A DNA stretch of 43,527 nt from Acidobacteriota bacterium (GCA_003167215.1 PMTV01000024.1:3606-47132); one strand, 5' to 3'. Shown: positions 25,522-34,526, counted from the stretch's first letter. Numbers and translations: made by a program. The notes: generated by a model from the sequence alone, not told the origin.

Positions 25522-26352
25522 ATGCCGATAATGACCACTCCGATATTTCCGCCGCAGGCGCCGGGTTCGCGTCCCAAAGGCGCTCGCAGCGAACGCGAAG
25601 CTTCGGCGCACGTCAAGAAAATGTTCAGCCGGATTGCGCCGCGGTACGATTTTCTAAACCATTTGCTTTCGTTGTCGGTCGATCGCATTTGGCGGCGTCG
25701 GGCGGCAAGCAAGTTCCAGCGAGTTCTTCGCCGCACAAACACTCGCATTCTGGATCTGTGTTGCGGCACCGGGGATCTAACGTTCGCAATGGAGCGCGTG
25801 CGGATGAAGGCCTTGCGCGACCGCGGAGCGTATCGGATCCCAATGGTCGGCAGCGATTTCGCGCAACCCATGCTCGACCGCGCGCGAGAGAAGGGCCACC
25901 GGCATCATCGAGCGGCAGTTTTCGTCGCGTCGGACGCTTTGCGCCTGCCATTTCCAGACGCTTGCTTCGATCTGGTGACCACGGCGTTCGGTTTTCGCAA
26001 TCTTGCAAATTATGAAAACGGGCTGCGTGAAATCGCACGCGTGCTGAAACCGGATGGGCAGGTGGGCATTCTGGAATTCTCCGAACCCAAGGGCGGACCC
26101 ATGGCGGGCCTGTTTCGACTCTACTTCCGCCATGTACTCCCCAACGTCGGCGGAATAATTTCCGGGAGCAAAGAGGCATACAGGTACTTGCCCACGTCGG
26201 TTGCCAAATTTCCCAGCCGCACTGAGCTGGCTACGATGATGAAAAACGTGGGATTCATCGACGTGCGGATTTATTCCTGGAACTTCGGCTGCGTTGTTTT
26301 GCATTCGGCCCGCATGCCCGAGCAGGCTTCCGAGAACGGGGAAAATAATTAA
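25522..26352 (+). CDS. menG: Demethylmenaquinone/ubiquinone C-methyltransferase
   Basis: A 276-aa SAM-dependent methyltransferase of the UbiE/MenG/COQ5 family. It has MFSRIAPRYDFLNHLLSLSVDRIWRR near the N-terminus, SAM motif I LDLCCGTGDLTFAM, motif II VASDALRLPFPDACFDLVTTAFGFRNL, and motif III VLKPDGQVGILEFSEP with the C-terminal GSKEAYRYLPTSVAKFP block. In an acidobacterium it would methylate demethylmenaquinone. The first residues (MPIMTTPIF) leave the exact start open (25522 or 25531). It lies 7 bp after aroB and is convergent with the sigma-54 activator gene. Confidence 0.95.
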   Translation: MPIMTTPIFPPQAPGSRPKGARSEREASAHVKKMFSRIAPRYDFLNHLLSLSVDRIWRRRAASKFQRVLRRTNTRILDLCCGTGDLTFAMERVRMKALRDRGAYRIPMVGSDFAQPMLDRAREKGHRHHRAAVFVASDALRLPFPDACFDLVTTAFGFRNLANYENGLREIARVLKPDGQVGILEFSEPKGGPMAGLFRLYFRHVLPNVGGIISGSKEAYRYLPTSVAKFPSRTELATMMKNVGFIDVRIYSWNFGCVVLHSARMPEQASENGENN

Positions 26353-26415
26353 GTCGATGCTAATTTCCGGCGGGAAGGCTGCATTTTTGTTTGAAACTCC
26401 TTGCTGTGGCGGGAA

Positions 26416-27804
26416 CTAATTGTCGAGGCCTAATGCGCGGATTTTGTGCAGAAGGGTCTTGTAGGAGACTCCCAGCTTTTCGGCCGCGCGCGTTTTATTC
26501 CACTTCGATTCCCGCAAGGCGTTCTGAATCTTGAAGCGCTCCACGTGAGCGACGGCGCGCTGCGAAACATCTTCGAGCGGCCCTTCCCATTGAAATTTCT
26601 CGTCGAGCATTCCTTCCGGAAGCTGCTCGGCGGATGGCTTGGCGGCGGGCAACTGAAGGGCGCTCGCGTCGATTTCGGGGCCGTTCGCCAGGATCGCGGC
26701 GCGCTCGATTGCGTTCTGCAGCTCGCGGACGTTTCCCGGCCATGCATAGGTCACCAAGCGCGCGCGTGTTTCCTCCGAGAATTTCAAGGCCGGCTTGCGA
26801 AACTCGCGCCGGAACCGTTCCAGAAAATGTTCGGCCAGAAGGAAAACGTCGTCGCCGCGGTCGCGCAGGGGCGGAATGGTGATGGGCACAGCCGATATTC
26901 TGAAGTAGAGGTCTTCACGAAAAGTTTTCTCGGCTATGGCGGCATGCAAGTCTTTGTTCGTGGCAGTCAAGATGCGCACGTTGACTTCGATTTCCTGCGT
27001 TCCGCCGACGCGCTCGAATCGCTTTTCTTCGAGCACGCGCAAGAGCTTGCTTTGAATAGCGAGGGGAAGCTCGCCGATTTCGTCGAGGAACAGCGTTCCG
27101 CGATGGGCGAGCTCGAGCTTGCCAATTTTTCGCGCGCCTGCACCCGTGTAGGCTCCGCGCTCGTGGCCGAATAATTCGTTTTCAACCAGGCCTTCGGGAA
27201 TCGCGGCGCAATTCAGAGCCACGAAGGGATGATTGGCGCGCGGGCTCAAGTGATGCACCGCGCGGGCGAAAAGTTCCTTTCCGGTTCCGCTTTCTCCGAG
27301 CAGCAGGACGGTGGAATCCGTCGCAGCTACACGTTGCGTCATTTGGCTCGCATCTTTCATGGAAGGATGTTCCCCCACGATGCGAGGGAAACCGTAGCGC
27401 AGGGCATATTCTTCGCGCAGCAGAAGGTTTTCGCGCAATAGTTCCTGTTGGCGCGCGGCCCTTTCCAGGAGCAGCTTCAGATGATCGAGGTCCACGGGCT
27501 TCTGAATGAAATCGAACGCGCCGTCTTTCATGGCGGTGACGGCCTCTTCCACCGAGCCGTAGGCGGTCATCAGGATTACGGGAAGAGTGGGCTCCACGCG
27601 GCGCGATTCTCGGAGCACGTCCAGTCCGGAATTTCCAGGCAGTTTCAAATCGGAGAGAATCAGCAGGTAACGGCGGCTTCGAATTTTGTCGATTGCGGTA
27701 TTTCCGTCGGGAGCTTCTTCCACCGTGTAGCCGTTGCGTTCGAGGGCCTTGCGCAACATCGCCCGCAACTCGGCTTTGTCTTCAACAAGGAGGACAGGTT
27801 CCAT
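26416..27804 (-). CDS. NtrC/PilR-type sigma-54 response regulator
   Basis: A 462-aa activator from the ATG at 27804 (a TTG at 27810 adds two residues). Receiver domain 1-120 has acidic pocket VEDKAE, phospho-Asp52 (SDLKLPG) and the Lys of FIQKPVD. The AAA+ domain has Walker A GESGTGKE, the GAYTGA loop (GAFTGA in most) contacting sigma-54, Walker B GTLFLDEIGEL and the R-finger segment. The C-terminal Fis-type HTH is RAAEKLGVSYKTLLHKIRALGL. It activates sigma-54 promoters after phosphorylation, presumably by the kinase encoded at 28515-29954. It starts 12 bp after the coiled-coil gene and belongs to the pilD-kinase unit, hence the PilR-like reading. Confidence 0.94.
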   Translation of the reverse strand: MEPVLLVEDKAELRAMLRKALERNGYTVEEAPDGNTAIDKIRSRRYLLILSDLKLPGNSGLDVLRESRRVEPTLPVILMTAYGSVEEAVTAMKDGAFDFIQKPVDLDHLKLLLERAARQQELLRENLLLREEYALRYGFPRIVGEHPSMKDASQMTQRVAATDSTVLLLGESGTGKELFARAVHHLSPRANHPFVALNCAAIPEGLVENELFGHERGAYTGAGARKIGKLELAHRGTLFLDEIGELPLAIQSKLLRVLEEKRFERVGGTQEIEVNVRILTATNKDLHAAIAEKTFREDLYFRISAVPITIPPLRDRGDDVFLLAEHFLERFRREFRKPALKFSEETRARLVTYAWPGNVRELQNAIERAAILANGPEIDASALQLPAAKPSAEQLPEGMLDEKFQWEGPLEDVSQRAVAHVERFKIQNALRESKWNKTRAAEKLGVSYKTLLHKIRALGLDN

Positions 27805-27816
27805 CGGCAAAAGTTG

Positions 27817-28464
27817 CTAACGCGCCCAGCCGGAGTCGCCGCCTGCTTTGCGCAAATCATCCTCGGCATCGGAGATGGCCTGCTTGTCAGCTTCAATCTT
27901 CTGCTTCTTGGCGTCGATGTCGCTGGTTTTCTTGTTGATGTCTTCGCGCGTCAAATCCTGCTGCATGGCTTTTACCGGATTTGCGTAATACTGGACGTCC
28001 AGCACGCCTAGCTCGCGCTGCATTACGTCCAGTTCCTGCTCATCCTGCTCGAGCTTGTGATGCAGTGTCGCAAATTTGGCACGCCAGGTTTTCTCATCAT
28101 TCGCGGGAGCTGCGTTTGCCGCAGGCGCGTTGGCGTCGGTGCCTGCCCCATTTTCTCCTGGCGCAGCAGCTTCACCGACCGAGGAAATGCCGCCCACGTC
28201 CGGAAGATTCTCGTTGGTGAAAACTTTTGCGGGCTTGGACTGATCTTTCTTCTCCTCGCGCGTGCGGCGCGCTGCCGCCACCAAGGAGTCTTTTTGCGCC
28301 GGAGCTGTTTGCGGTGTTTGCGCAGCGGGCTGCGCGCCCGCGGGCGCCTGCGCGGAGCTTGGTTGCTGGCTCGGCTGAGATTGGGTCTGTTGGTAAGCGA
28401 ACCCGCTCGTTGGGACTAAAAGCAGCGCTACGGCCGCAAGGCCAAAGCTAAGATGTTTCCGCAT
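27817..28464 (-). CDS. Secreted coiled-coil protein, RKAGxDSGWxR family (paralogue)
   Basis: A 215-aa protein with an excellent ribosome site (AGGAGG, 8 nt). The signal peptide (1-23, SGFAYQQ) is followed by a Gln/Pro/Ala-rich linker, motif KDSLVAAARRTREEK...KVFTNENLP...GGISSVG, and a Glu/Lys/Gln-rich coiled coil (about 120-205) ending RKAGGDSGWAR. Both motifs recur in the protein at 17432-18178. It sits between the PilS-like kinase (50 bp upstream) and the PilR-like regulator (12 bp downstream), so it is co-transcribed with a two-component system. It may be a periplasmic component sensed by or needed for the pilus or secretion machine. No known family name recalled. Confidence 0.78.
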   Translation of the reverse strand: MRKHLSFGLAAVALLLVPTSGFAYQQTQSQPSQQPSSAQAPAGAQPAAQTPQTAPAQKDSLVAAARRTREEKKDQSKPAKVFTNENLPDVGGISSVGEAAAPGENGAGTDANAPAANAAPANDEKTWRAKFATLHHKLEQDEQELDVMQRELGVLDVQYYANPVKAMQQDLTREDINKKTSDIDAKKQKIEADKQAISDAEDDLRKAGGDSGWAR

Positions 28465-28514
28465 GGTTATGGCCTCCTGAGAGGCATTCCCGTCTGAATA
28501 TGCCTGTTACAAGT

Positions 28515-29954
28515 TTAGATGCGTGCCGCCCGGGAGGCAATCGGGGATGGTGTAGGCTCCTGCCGCAAAGGTAACCATAGCAGAAACTCGGCTCCGCCGT
28601 CCGGGCGGTTGCGCGCTTCAATACTGCCGGCGTGCTGCAGCGCTACTTTCTGAACTACGGCGAGGCCCAGGCCCGTGCCTTCGGACTTTGTGGTGTAGAA
28701 CGGGAGGAAGATTTTAGGCAAGTCATTCGGCGGTATTCCCGGACCGTTGTCCGCGACGCAGATCCGCTGCCATTTTCGGCCGCCAAGATCTTCAATTGTG
28801 CCCAAAATTGTGACGCGCGGAGAATTAGTGGAGTCTTTTGCCGCTTGCGCGCCGTTTCGCGCCAGGTTCAACAAGGCTTGGCGAAGCAGCGCTTCGTCGC
28901 CGGGCAGATCCTGAAACGTTCCTTCGAACTGCAAGGCGCACTCCGGGATCGTTTCGTGGAGCTCTTCGGCAACTTTTTGTACCAGCATTTGCATGGGTAC
29001 GGTTTCGTAGCAAATTTCGAGCGGTTTGGCGAACCGCAGAAACTCCGTGACCACGTGCGTCAGGGCGCGGGTCTGGTCCAGAATGCGCTCGGCCGATTCC
29101 CGCGTTTCGCCGGGTTTCGCTTCGCTGCGAATCATCTGCGCGTAACCTGAAATCGTAGCCAGCGAATTTTTGAATTCATGCGCGATGCCGGCGGACATTT
29201 CTCCCAGCGCGGCCAGATTCTCTTTCCAGCGCATTTGTTTCTGGAGCTCGTTAAGCTCGGTCAAATCGCTCATCAGGCAAAGCGCGCCGCTCACCTTCAT
29301 GTCCGGAGCCGGCGGAACGGAGGAGTCCGCGTTAGCCCGCGTTGCATTTCGTACCGTGCGGTAGATGGGGGAGATGGTCACACCCAGGCGGCGGACTTCA
29401 CCATCGGTGGTCATGTGCTCTACTTCGCCGCGCTGAAAAGTTTTGGCGTCGCGCAAGCAGGCCGTAAGCATTTTGGAGAGATCTGAATCTCCGCCGAGTA
29501 TTTCCTGGTACGAGCGGTAGCGCAGAGTCCGGATGCCGAGCGCTTCTTCGGCCGCAGGATTGGTGGAGCTGATGGCTCCGGTGGCATTTACCAGCAACAG
29601 GCCGGTGGGCATATTGCGGGTGACCTCTTCCGTCAGACGCTCGGATTCCTGCGCGCGCTCTTGCGCCAGCAAATGCAAGCGGGCGAGTTCTTTTTCCTGC
29701 GCTCGCAATTTTTCAATTACACCCTGCATGGATGCAGCCATGAATGCGGAAGCATTGTCGGTGTCGGGATTCGGGCTGGCCCAATCGCCGCCCGGAAGGC
29801 GCGAGTCATCGTGCAGCATTTTGCGCATCACGTAGAAAAGCGCTACGACGCCGAGCAGAAGTACCACGAGCAGCGCTGCGGCGTACCCCAAGCTGAAGGG
29901 CAGCGGGCCGGCTGGGCGCTTGGGAATGAGCGCGAGTATCAGGGAAGTATTCAT
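28515..29954 (-). CDS. PilS/NtrB-type sensor histidine kinase
   Basis: A 479-aa kinase from the ATG at 29954, 2 nt after the stop of the prepilin peptidase gene. An open frame continues to 30251, but that part lies inside the peptidase gene and is not kinase-like. Layout: one membrane helix (about 22-43), a helical linker (70-112), a PAS domain (about 113-235, MPTGLLLVNATGAISSTNPAAEEALG), H-box AGIAHEFKNSLATISGYAQMI with His259, N-box LLNLARNGAQAA, G1 DNGPGIP, F-box IFLPFYTTK and G2 GTGLGLAV. The EFKN H-box is typical of NtrB/PilS partners of sigma-54 regulators, matching the regulator at 26416. Confidence 0.93.
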   Translation of the reverse strand: MNTSLILALIPKRPAGPLPFSLGYAAALLVVLLLGVVALFYVMRKMLHDDSRLPGGDWASPNPDTDNASAFMAASMQGVIEKLRAQEKELARLHLLAQERAQESERLTEEVTRNMPTGLLLVNATGAISSTNPAAEEALGIRTLRYRSYQEILGGDSDLSKMLTACLRDAKTFQRGEVEHMTTDGEVRRLGVTISPIYRTVRNATRANADSSVPPAPDMKVSGALCLMSDLTELNELQKQMRWKENLAALGEMSAGIAHEFKNSLATISGYAQMIRSEAKPGETRESAERILDQTRALTHVVTEFLRFAKPLEICYETVPMQMLVQKVAEELHETIPECALQFEGTFQDLPGDEALLRQALLNLARNGAQAAKDSTNSPRVTILGTIEDLGGRKWQRICVADNGPGIPPNDLPKIFLPFYTTKSEGTGLGLAVVQKVALQHAGSIEARNRPDGGAEFLLWLPLRQEPTPSPIASRAARI

Positions 29955-29956
29955 TT

Positions 29957-30853
29957 TTATCGCACCATCAGCAACGATTGATACCAGTTTACGACCGGCG
30001 TGCCGAAAAACACTACCAGCAATGCGGCCATTCCAAGAAATGTTCCAAACGGCAACTCGTAGTCGGCTTCCTTGCGCCGCGCTACGATCACGGCCACGCC
30101 CAAAACGCTGCCCAGTAAAGAACCTGCGAGGATCGTGAGCAGCGTGCGCTTCGTTCCCAGGAAGGCTCCGGCCATCAACATCATTTTTACGTCCCCGAGG
30201 CCCATGCCTTCTCGCCCGCGCAACCGAAAGTAGGCTTCCGACACGAGCCAAAGCAGCGCGCTTCCAAAAGCTGCGCCAAAAATTGCGTCGGCGAAAGAGA
30301 GCACCGGAGCCGGGGGAGGGAACTCGAAAATATGATTCGCGATCCAGAGTGCGGTGCCGTCCGTAGGCTTGGTGAAAAAGCTAAGCGCGAGCCCGAGCGC
30401 GAGGCCGGTGTAATTAACGAGATCAGGAAGCAGGCGTTCGCGGAGGTCGGTGAAAACGAGAACGATCATGATTGCGGAAAACACGGCCCATTTAAGAGCG
30501 TCGATTGTTAAACCGAACGCGAGATAGCAGGCCAAAAAAAGAATGCCGGTGAGCAGTTCAACCAGCGGATACATCGGCGAAATGGGCGTCTTGCACGCAC
30601 GGCATTTTCCACCCAAGACCAGATAGCTGAGGACTGGAATGTTGTCGTACGGGCGAATGGGCGCGGCGCATTTCGGGCAAGCGGACGCGGGCATCACAAT
30701 GGATTTTCCGCCGGGGATGCGCAGGATGCAGACGTTCAGGAAGCTGCCTATGATCAGGCCGAATAGGAAGACGAAAATAGCGATGAAGAGTTCAGGGGGC
30801 ACCTCTCGAATTTGCCATATCCAGCGCGGGCTCTCAAGCCGCGCCATTCGCAT
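29957..30853 (-). CDS. pilD: Type IV prepilin peptidase / N-methyltransferase
   Basis: A 298-aa inner-membrane aspartic peptidase that cleaves and N-methylates type IV prepilins and type II pseudopilins. It has GSFLNVCILRIP, the zinc-binding pairs CPKC and CRAC around ACPKCAAPIRPYDNIPVLSY and GKCRACKTPISP (methyltransferase part), and the two catalytic aspartates in FTDLRERLLPD and GLGDVKMM. About seven membrane segments. The start could be 30853 or 30847; neither has a clear ribosome site. It heads a four-gene minus-strand unit: peptidase, sensor kinase, coiled-coil protein, sigma-54 regulator. Confidence 0.95.
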   Translation of the reverse strand: MRMARLESPRWIWQIREVPPELFIAIFVFLFGLIIGSFLNVCILRIPGGKSIVMPASACPKCAAPIRPYDNIPVLSYLVLGGKCRACKTPISPMYPLVELLTGILFLACYLAFGLTIDALKWAVFSAIMIVLVFTDLRERLLPDLVNYTGLALGLALSFFTKPTDGTALWIANHIFEFPPPAPVLSFADAIFGAAFGSALLWLVSEAYFRLRGREGMGLGDVKMMLMAGAFLGTKRTLLTILAGSLLGSVLGVAVIVARRKEADYELPFGTFLGMAALLVVFFGTPVVNWYQSLLMVR

Positions 30854-30878
30854 CGTGCCCGACTGCTAACATTTTCTC

Positions 30879-30912
30879 CACTCGAGTGATCCTACTCTCA
30901 GCCCAATGAGAG
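30879..30912. promoter_or_regulatory. Dyad-symmetric sites upstream of pilD
   Basis: A 10-bp perfect palindrome CACTCGAGTG (30879-30888) and a dyad CTCTCA-N6-TGAGAG (30895-30912) lie 26-59 bp upstream of pilD, within the divergent region shared with the gene at 31008. They could be operators for a dimeric regulator; the binding factor is unknown. Confidence 0.3.
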
Positions 30913-31007
30913 AATTTGCCACGTAATGTCTCAATTTAAATTTGATGATCTAACGCCGTCTATTTAAAGATGGGTACTTTATCGGGGAACTGACTACAAT
31001 AGCCGTC

Positions 31008-31409
31008 ATGAAGCCCCGAAGGTTGCTATTCCCGATCGTGGTCGCTGCCGTCTATCTGATAGGCGTCGGCGCAAACAGTGATTCCCTCAAGATTCCACCG
31101 GAGCTCATTGGGACCTGGGACTACACGTCAATGACTTCTCTCAAGAACGGCAAGCCATTTGGCACAGTGAATTTCCAGCCAGGACAGTGGACGGTAGCAT
31201 TCGACCAAAATGCGACTTGGGTTATGAAAACGCCTTCGTCAGCGAATCCGCGTGGCTTGAACGGAAGCTATGAAGTGCACGGGCACGACTTAGACATGAA
31301 GCTGGCTAGCGGGAAGCCCTACTACACGTACCACTTCAATTTTGAACAAGATGGGAAAATGCTGGTTTTGGCGACCAAAGAATCTACCATTAGGGCTAAC
31401 AGAGAATAG
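31008..31409 (+). CDS. Small secreted lipocalin-like protein
   Basis: A 133-aa protein with a signal peptide (1-23, ending GVGANSDS). The mature part begins with IPPELIGTWDYTSMTSLKNGKPF, the opening of bacterial lipocalin-like domains (GTW motif). It continues with predicted beta strands (GQWTVAFDQNATWVMKT, GSYEVHGHDLDMKLASG, KMLVLATKES). A small-ligand-binding periplasmic role is possible but unproven. TACAAT (30995-31000) ends 7 nt before the ATG and there is no ribosome site, so the mRNA may be leaderless. Confidence 0.65.
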   Translation: MKPRRLLFPIVVAAVYLIGVGANSDSLKIPPELIGTWDYTSMTSLKNGKPFGTVNFQPGQWTVAFDQNATWVMKTPSSANPRGLNGSYEVHGHDLDMKLASGKPYYTYHFNFEQDGKMLVLATKESTIRANRE

Positions 31410-31508
31410 ATCGGCTCCGCTACTGCTCTCCGCTTGGAAAAGCACACCCTCGATTCACGAATCAGATTAGCCAATTCAGACTGAGACAGTCCGAGACGCT
31501 AAGGTGGT

Positions 31509-32567
31509 TTGATTGGCTCGCGGCTCTACGATATATTCGATGGTTTGCATACCATGGCTTGGCTCGAACAGAAGATACGGCGGTACGAACACATGCGCTG
31601 GGCGCAAGAACCCAACCGGCGCACGCTTCCGTTTGCCTGGGGGCTGGAACACATCGGTGGGGACCCGAAAGAGCCGGACCCGCGCGGTTTTCTGGAGCGG
31701 TTCGTCGAGCACACACTCGAACACAGTGATGAATGGTATGCCGTCACGCCGGCCGACGACTATTTGCTGGCGGACGACGTTCTTACGTTCACGAGTGCGC
31801 TCGAATCTCCCTGGCCGGGAAACAATCGCGTGCACGCGCAAGTTTTTCGCGCGCGGCATACGGGGCCGGCGGTCGTCGTGCTGGCGCAATGGAACGCGCG
31901 TTGGGAGGAGCAGCAGGATGTTTGCCGGTGGCTCAATCGGCTGGGAATCACCGCGGTGAAGATGACCCTGCCGTATCACGACCGCCGCGCGATTCCAGAC
32001 CATCCTCGCGGCGATCATCTTGTAGGCCCAAATATTGGGCTCACGCTGCAGGCGAACCGCCAGGCGGTGCTGGATGTCCGACGGACTCTGCGCTGGCTGG
32101 AAAGCCAAGGTTACGACCACTTGGGCATTCTCGGCACGAGTATCGGTTCTTCGATCGGGTTCGTCACCATGTGCCACGAACCATTGCTGCGCGCGGGCGC
32201 ATTCTTGCACGTGGCGACTTACTGCGGCGATGTGGTTGCCAGCGGCTTGACCACCATGAATGTGTGGGAATCGCTGAGCACCAAAGTTTCGCACGATGAC
32301 ATCAGGCGCTACTGGTCGCCTATCAGTCCATATCCTTACATTTCACGGCTGGCCGGAACCAACAAGAAGATTCTCGCCATTACCGGACGATACGACCCGA
32401 CATTCTGGCCGGAATATACTGAGTCATTCTTTCACGCCGCGCGACGCGAGAAACTGCAAGTGGAGAACTTGTCGCTGCCGTGCGGGCACTACTCGATGGG
32501 TGTAACGCCATTCAAGTACGCAGCGGGGTACCGCTTCGGGACATTTTTGTTCGAAGCTTTGGCGTGA
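31509..32567 (+). CDS. Alpha/beta hydrolase family protein
   Basis: Up to 352 aa. Catalytic triad elements of the alpha/beta hydrolase fold are visible: nucleophile elbow GTSIGSS (Ser211 counting from the TTG), acid in ITGRYDPTFWPEY and His in LPCGHYSMG. The N-terminal 110 residues (EQKIRRYEHMRWAQ, WGLEHIGG) are a family-specific cap seen in related hypothetical hydrolases. No signal peptide. The substrate is unknown. The start is uncertain: TTG at 31509 has AAGGTGG too close (1-2 nt), while ATG at 31554 has no ribosome site. It is convergent with hutH, 13 bp apart. Confidence 0.82.
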   Translation: MIGSRLYDIFDGLHTMAWLEQKIRRYEHMRWAQEPNRRTLPFAWGLEHIGGDPKEPDPRGFLERFVEHTLEHSDEWYAVTPADDYLLADDVLTFTSALESPWPGNNRVHAQVFRARHTGPAVVVLAQWNARWEEQQDVCRWLNRLGITAVKMTLPYHDRRAIPDHPRGDHLVGPNIGLTLQANRQAVLDVRRTLRWLESQGYDHLGILGTSIGSSIGFVTMCHEPLLRAGAFLHVATYCGDVVASGLTTMNVWESLSTKVSHDDIRRYWSPISPYPYISRLAGTNKKILAITGRYDPTFWPEYTESFFHAARREKLQVENLSLPCGHYSMGVTPFKYAAGYRFGTFLFEALA

Positions 32568-32580
32568 CCGGTGATATTTC

Positions 32581-34116
32581 TTAACGCAGGATGGCGCTGA
32601 ATGACCCTTTGCCGATGAGGCTTGCGACAGCTTCAATGTCAGGGGAAAGCGAGCGATCCACTTCTACTGCGGCCGAAACCTTTCTCACAATGTCGTGAGC
32701 TTTTTGTGCTTCCGCTCCGGTGCGAAGCGGCGCCAGCAGATCGATTCCTTGGCAAGCGCTTAGCAATTCGATAGCTAAAACATTTCGTAGATTTGCCATC
32801 ATCGGTTCGATTCGGCGCGCGGCAGCCATTCCCATGGAAACGTAATCCTCTTGATTCGCGGATGTGGGAATTGAATCCACGGAATGAGGAGTAGCCTGCG
32901 TTTTCATCTCGCTGGCAAGCGCGGCTGCAGCGACCTGCAAAATCATGAATCCGGAGTTCAGTCCGGCGTCACGCACGAGAAACGCGGGCAACTGGCTGGT
33001 CTGAGGGTTGGTCATCTGCTCGACGCGGCGCTCGGAAATTCCCGCGAGCGTTGCGAGCGCAACCGCAAGTTGGTCCGCAGCCATCGCCAGCGGCTGGCCA
33101 TGAAAATTTCCGCCGCTGATTATTTCGCCGGCGCCCGTGGCCGCGTCCGGAGTGGCAAACACGAGGGGATTATCCGTCGCGCTGTTTAATTCCACGGTGA
33201 TGGTGGCGCGGACTTGCGACAGCACGTCGCGAGCGGCTCCATGAACCTGCGGAGTGCAGCGAAGGCTGTAAGGATCTTGCACGCGGGGATCTTTTTCGGG
33301 AGCGCGGTGGGATTCGCGAATCTGGCTGCCGCGATTCAAGCGGCGCAGATTGTGTGCAGAGGCCGCGTGCCCCGGATACGGCCGAACCTGCGCGATTCGT
33401 TCGTCGAATGCCGCGGGGCTTCCGCGCAATGCGTCTAACGAAAGTGCCGCGGCCACATCCGCGGTGTCGGCTGCGATTTCCGCGGCGCGCAGTCCGAGCG
33501 CGAGCAACGCGAGCATTCCTTGCGTGCCATTCAGGAGCGCAAGCCCTTCTTTTGCTTCAAGTGCGAGCGGAGCAATTCCGGCACTTTTCATTGCTTGAGC
33601 GCCCGCGACTCTTCGGCCTTGCAAAACGGCTTGGCCTTCGCCTATCGCCACTTGCGCCAGATGCGCGAGGGGCGCGAGGTCGCCTGAAGCGCCCACGGAG
33701 CCTTGCGCCGGGATCACCGGATGCACGCCCTTGTTCAACATGGCGCAAAGAGTTTCCGCGAGAACCGGGCGCACGCCGGAAAAGCCTTTTGCGATGGCGT
33801 TGGCACGCAGCGCAAGCATCGCGCGCGTTTCGTGTTCGCTCAAAGGCGCGCCGACTCCGCAGGCGTGGCTGCGAACCAGATTCACCTGCAGCGCGCGAAT
33901 CTGCTCGCGCGAAATTCGCACCGACGCCATTTTCCCGAAGCCGGTGTTGACGCCGTACACGGCTGCGTCCGATTCAATCAGCCGCTCGACCACCGCGCGG
34001 GAGCGATTCATGCGTTCACGCGCCTGCGGAGATAGTTCCACTTGCGCGCCTTCGAGCACGACGCTGTACAGCTGCTCCAGCGTGAAGTTGTCGCCGTCAA
34101 TTTGGATTGCTTTCAT
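32581..34116 (-). CDS. hutH: Histidine ammonia-lyase
   Basis: A 511-aa lyase converting L-histidine to urocanate, the first step of histidine degradation. The self-forming MIO cofactor triad Ala-Ser-Gly lies in GSVGASGDLAPLAH. Other family blocks are VYGVNTGFGKMA, the catalytic NLVRSHACGVG, RCTPQVHGAARD, NSATDNPLVF, and ISGGNFHGQPLAMAAD. The start is the ATG at 34116, whose ATGA overlaps the stop of the thioesterase gene; an in-frame start at 34185 would overlap that gene by 70 bp. No hutU, hutI or hutG is in the window. There is no independent ribosome site, consistent with translational coupling. Confidence 0.95.
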   Translation of the reverse strand: MKAIQIDGDNFTLEQLYSVVLEGAQVELSPQARERMNRSRAVVERLIESDAAVYGVNTGFGKMASVRISREQIRALQVNLVRSHACGVGAPLSEHETRAMLALRANAIAKGFSGVRPVLAETLCAMLNKGVHPVIPAQGSVGASGDLAPLAHLAQVAIGEGQAVLQGRRVAGAQAMKSAGIAPLALEAKEGLALLNGTQGMLALLALGLRAAEIAADTADVAAALSLDALRGSPAAFDERIAQVRPYPGHAASAHNLRRLNRGSQIRESHRAPEKDPRVQDPYSLRCTPQVHGAARDVLSQVRATITVELNSATDNPLVFATPDAATGAGEIISGGNFHGQPLAMAADQLAVALATLAGISERRVEQMTNPQTSQLPAFLVRDAGLNSGFMILQVAAAALASEMKTQATPHSVDSIPTSANQEDYVSMGMAAARRIEPMMANLRNVLAIELLSACQGIDLLAPLRTGAEAQKAHDIVRKVSAAVEVDRSLSPDIEAVASLIGKGSFSAILR

Positions 34117-34526
34117 CGGCTGTGCGCTGGAAAAAACTTTCGATACTTTTCGGGCAACGATTTTGGTTTTCCGAGGCGATCGCAAAAAACGTGCAGAGTG
34201 TCTCCAATTGCGATCAGCTCACCGGATGCCTGGTTTACAACCTCATATCCAAAGCGAATCGTGCGCTTCTGGGACTGGGTAACGCTGGTGCGAATCACCA
34301 GGACATCGTCGAATCGCGCCGGGCGCTTGTAGCGACAGTGTGCGTCCGCGACGACGATGAAACTATCATCTTCGGCTTCCATGCGCTTGTACTCGAAGCC
34401 GAGCTGGCGGCAAAGTTCGACGCGGCCCACTTCGAACCAGGTGAAATAATTTCCGTGATAGACGACTCCCATCTGGTCGGTTTCCGCGTAGCGCACGCGA
34501 ATGGTTGTTTCAGCGTATTCATGCAT
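34113..34526 (-). CDS. YbgC-type acyl-CoA thioesterase
   Basis: A 137-aa single hotdog-domain protein of the 4-hydroxybenzoyl-CoA thioesterase family. The catalytic Asp and HGNY element are in RYAETDQMGVVYHGNYFTWFE, with the following VELCRQLGF helix typical of YbgC/FadM. It hydrolyses acyl-CoA esters in the cytoplasm. It follows the enoyl-CoA hydratase gene by 50 bp and is coupled to hutH by an ATGA overlap. A TACACT -10 ends 9 nt before the ATG, so an internal promoter with a very short leader is possible. Confidence 0.88.
   Translation of the reverse strand: MHEYAETTIRVRYAETDQMGVVYHGNYFTWFEVGRVELCRQLGFEYKRMEAEDDSFIVVADAHCRYKRPARFDDVLVIRTSVTQSQKRTIRFGYEVVNQASGELIAIGDTLHVFCDRLGKPKSLPEKYRKFFPAHSR

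Noticed and set aside
29955-30251. Longer start for the PilS-like kinase
   Set aside because: It would lie inside the prepilin peptidase gene; the ATG at 29954 directly after the peptidase stop begins a normal membrane helix.
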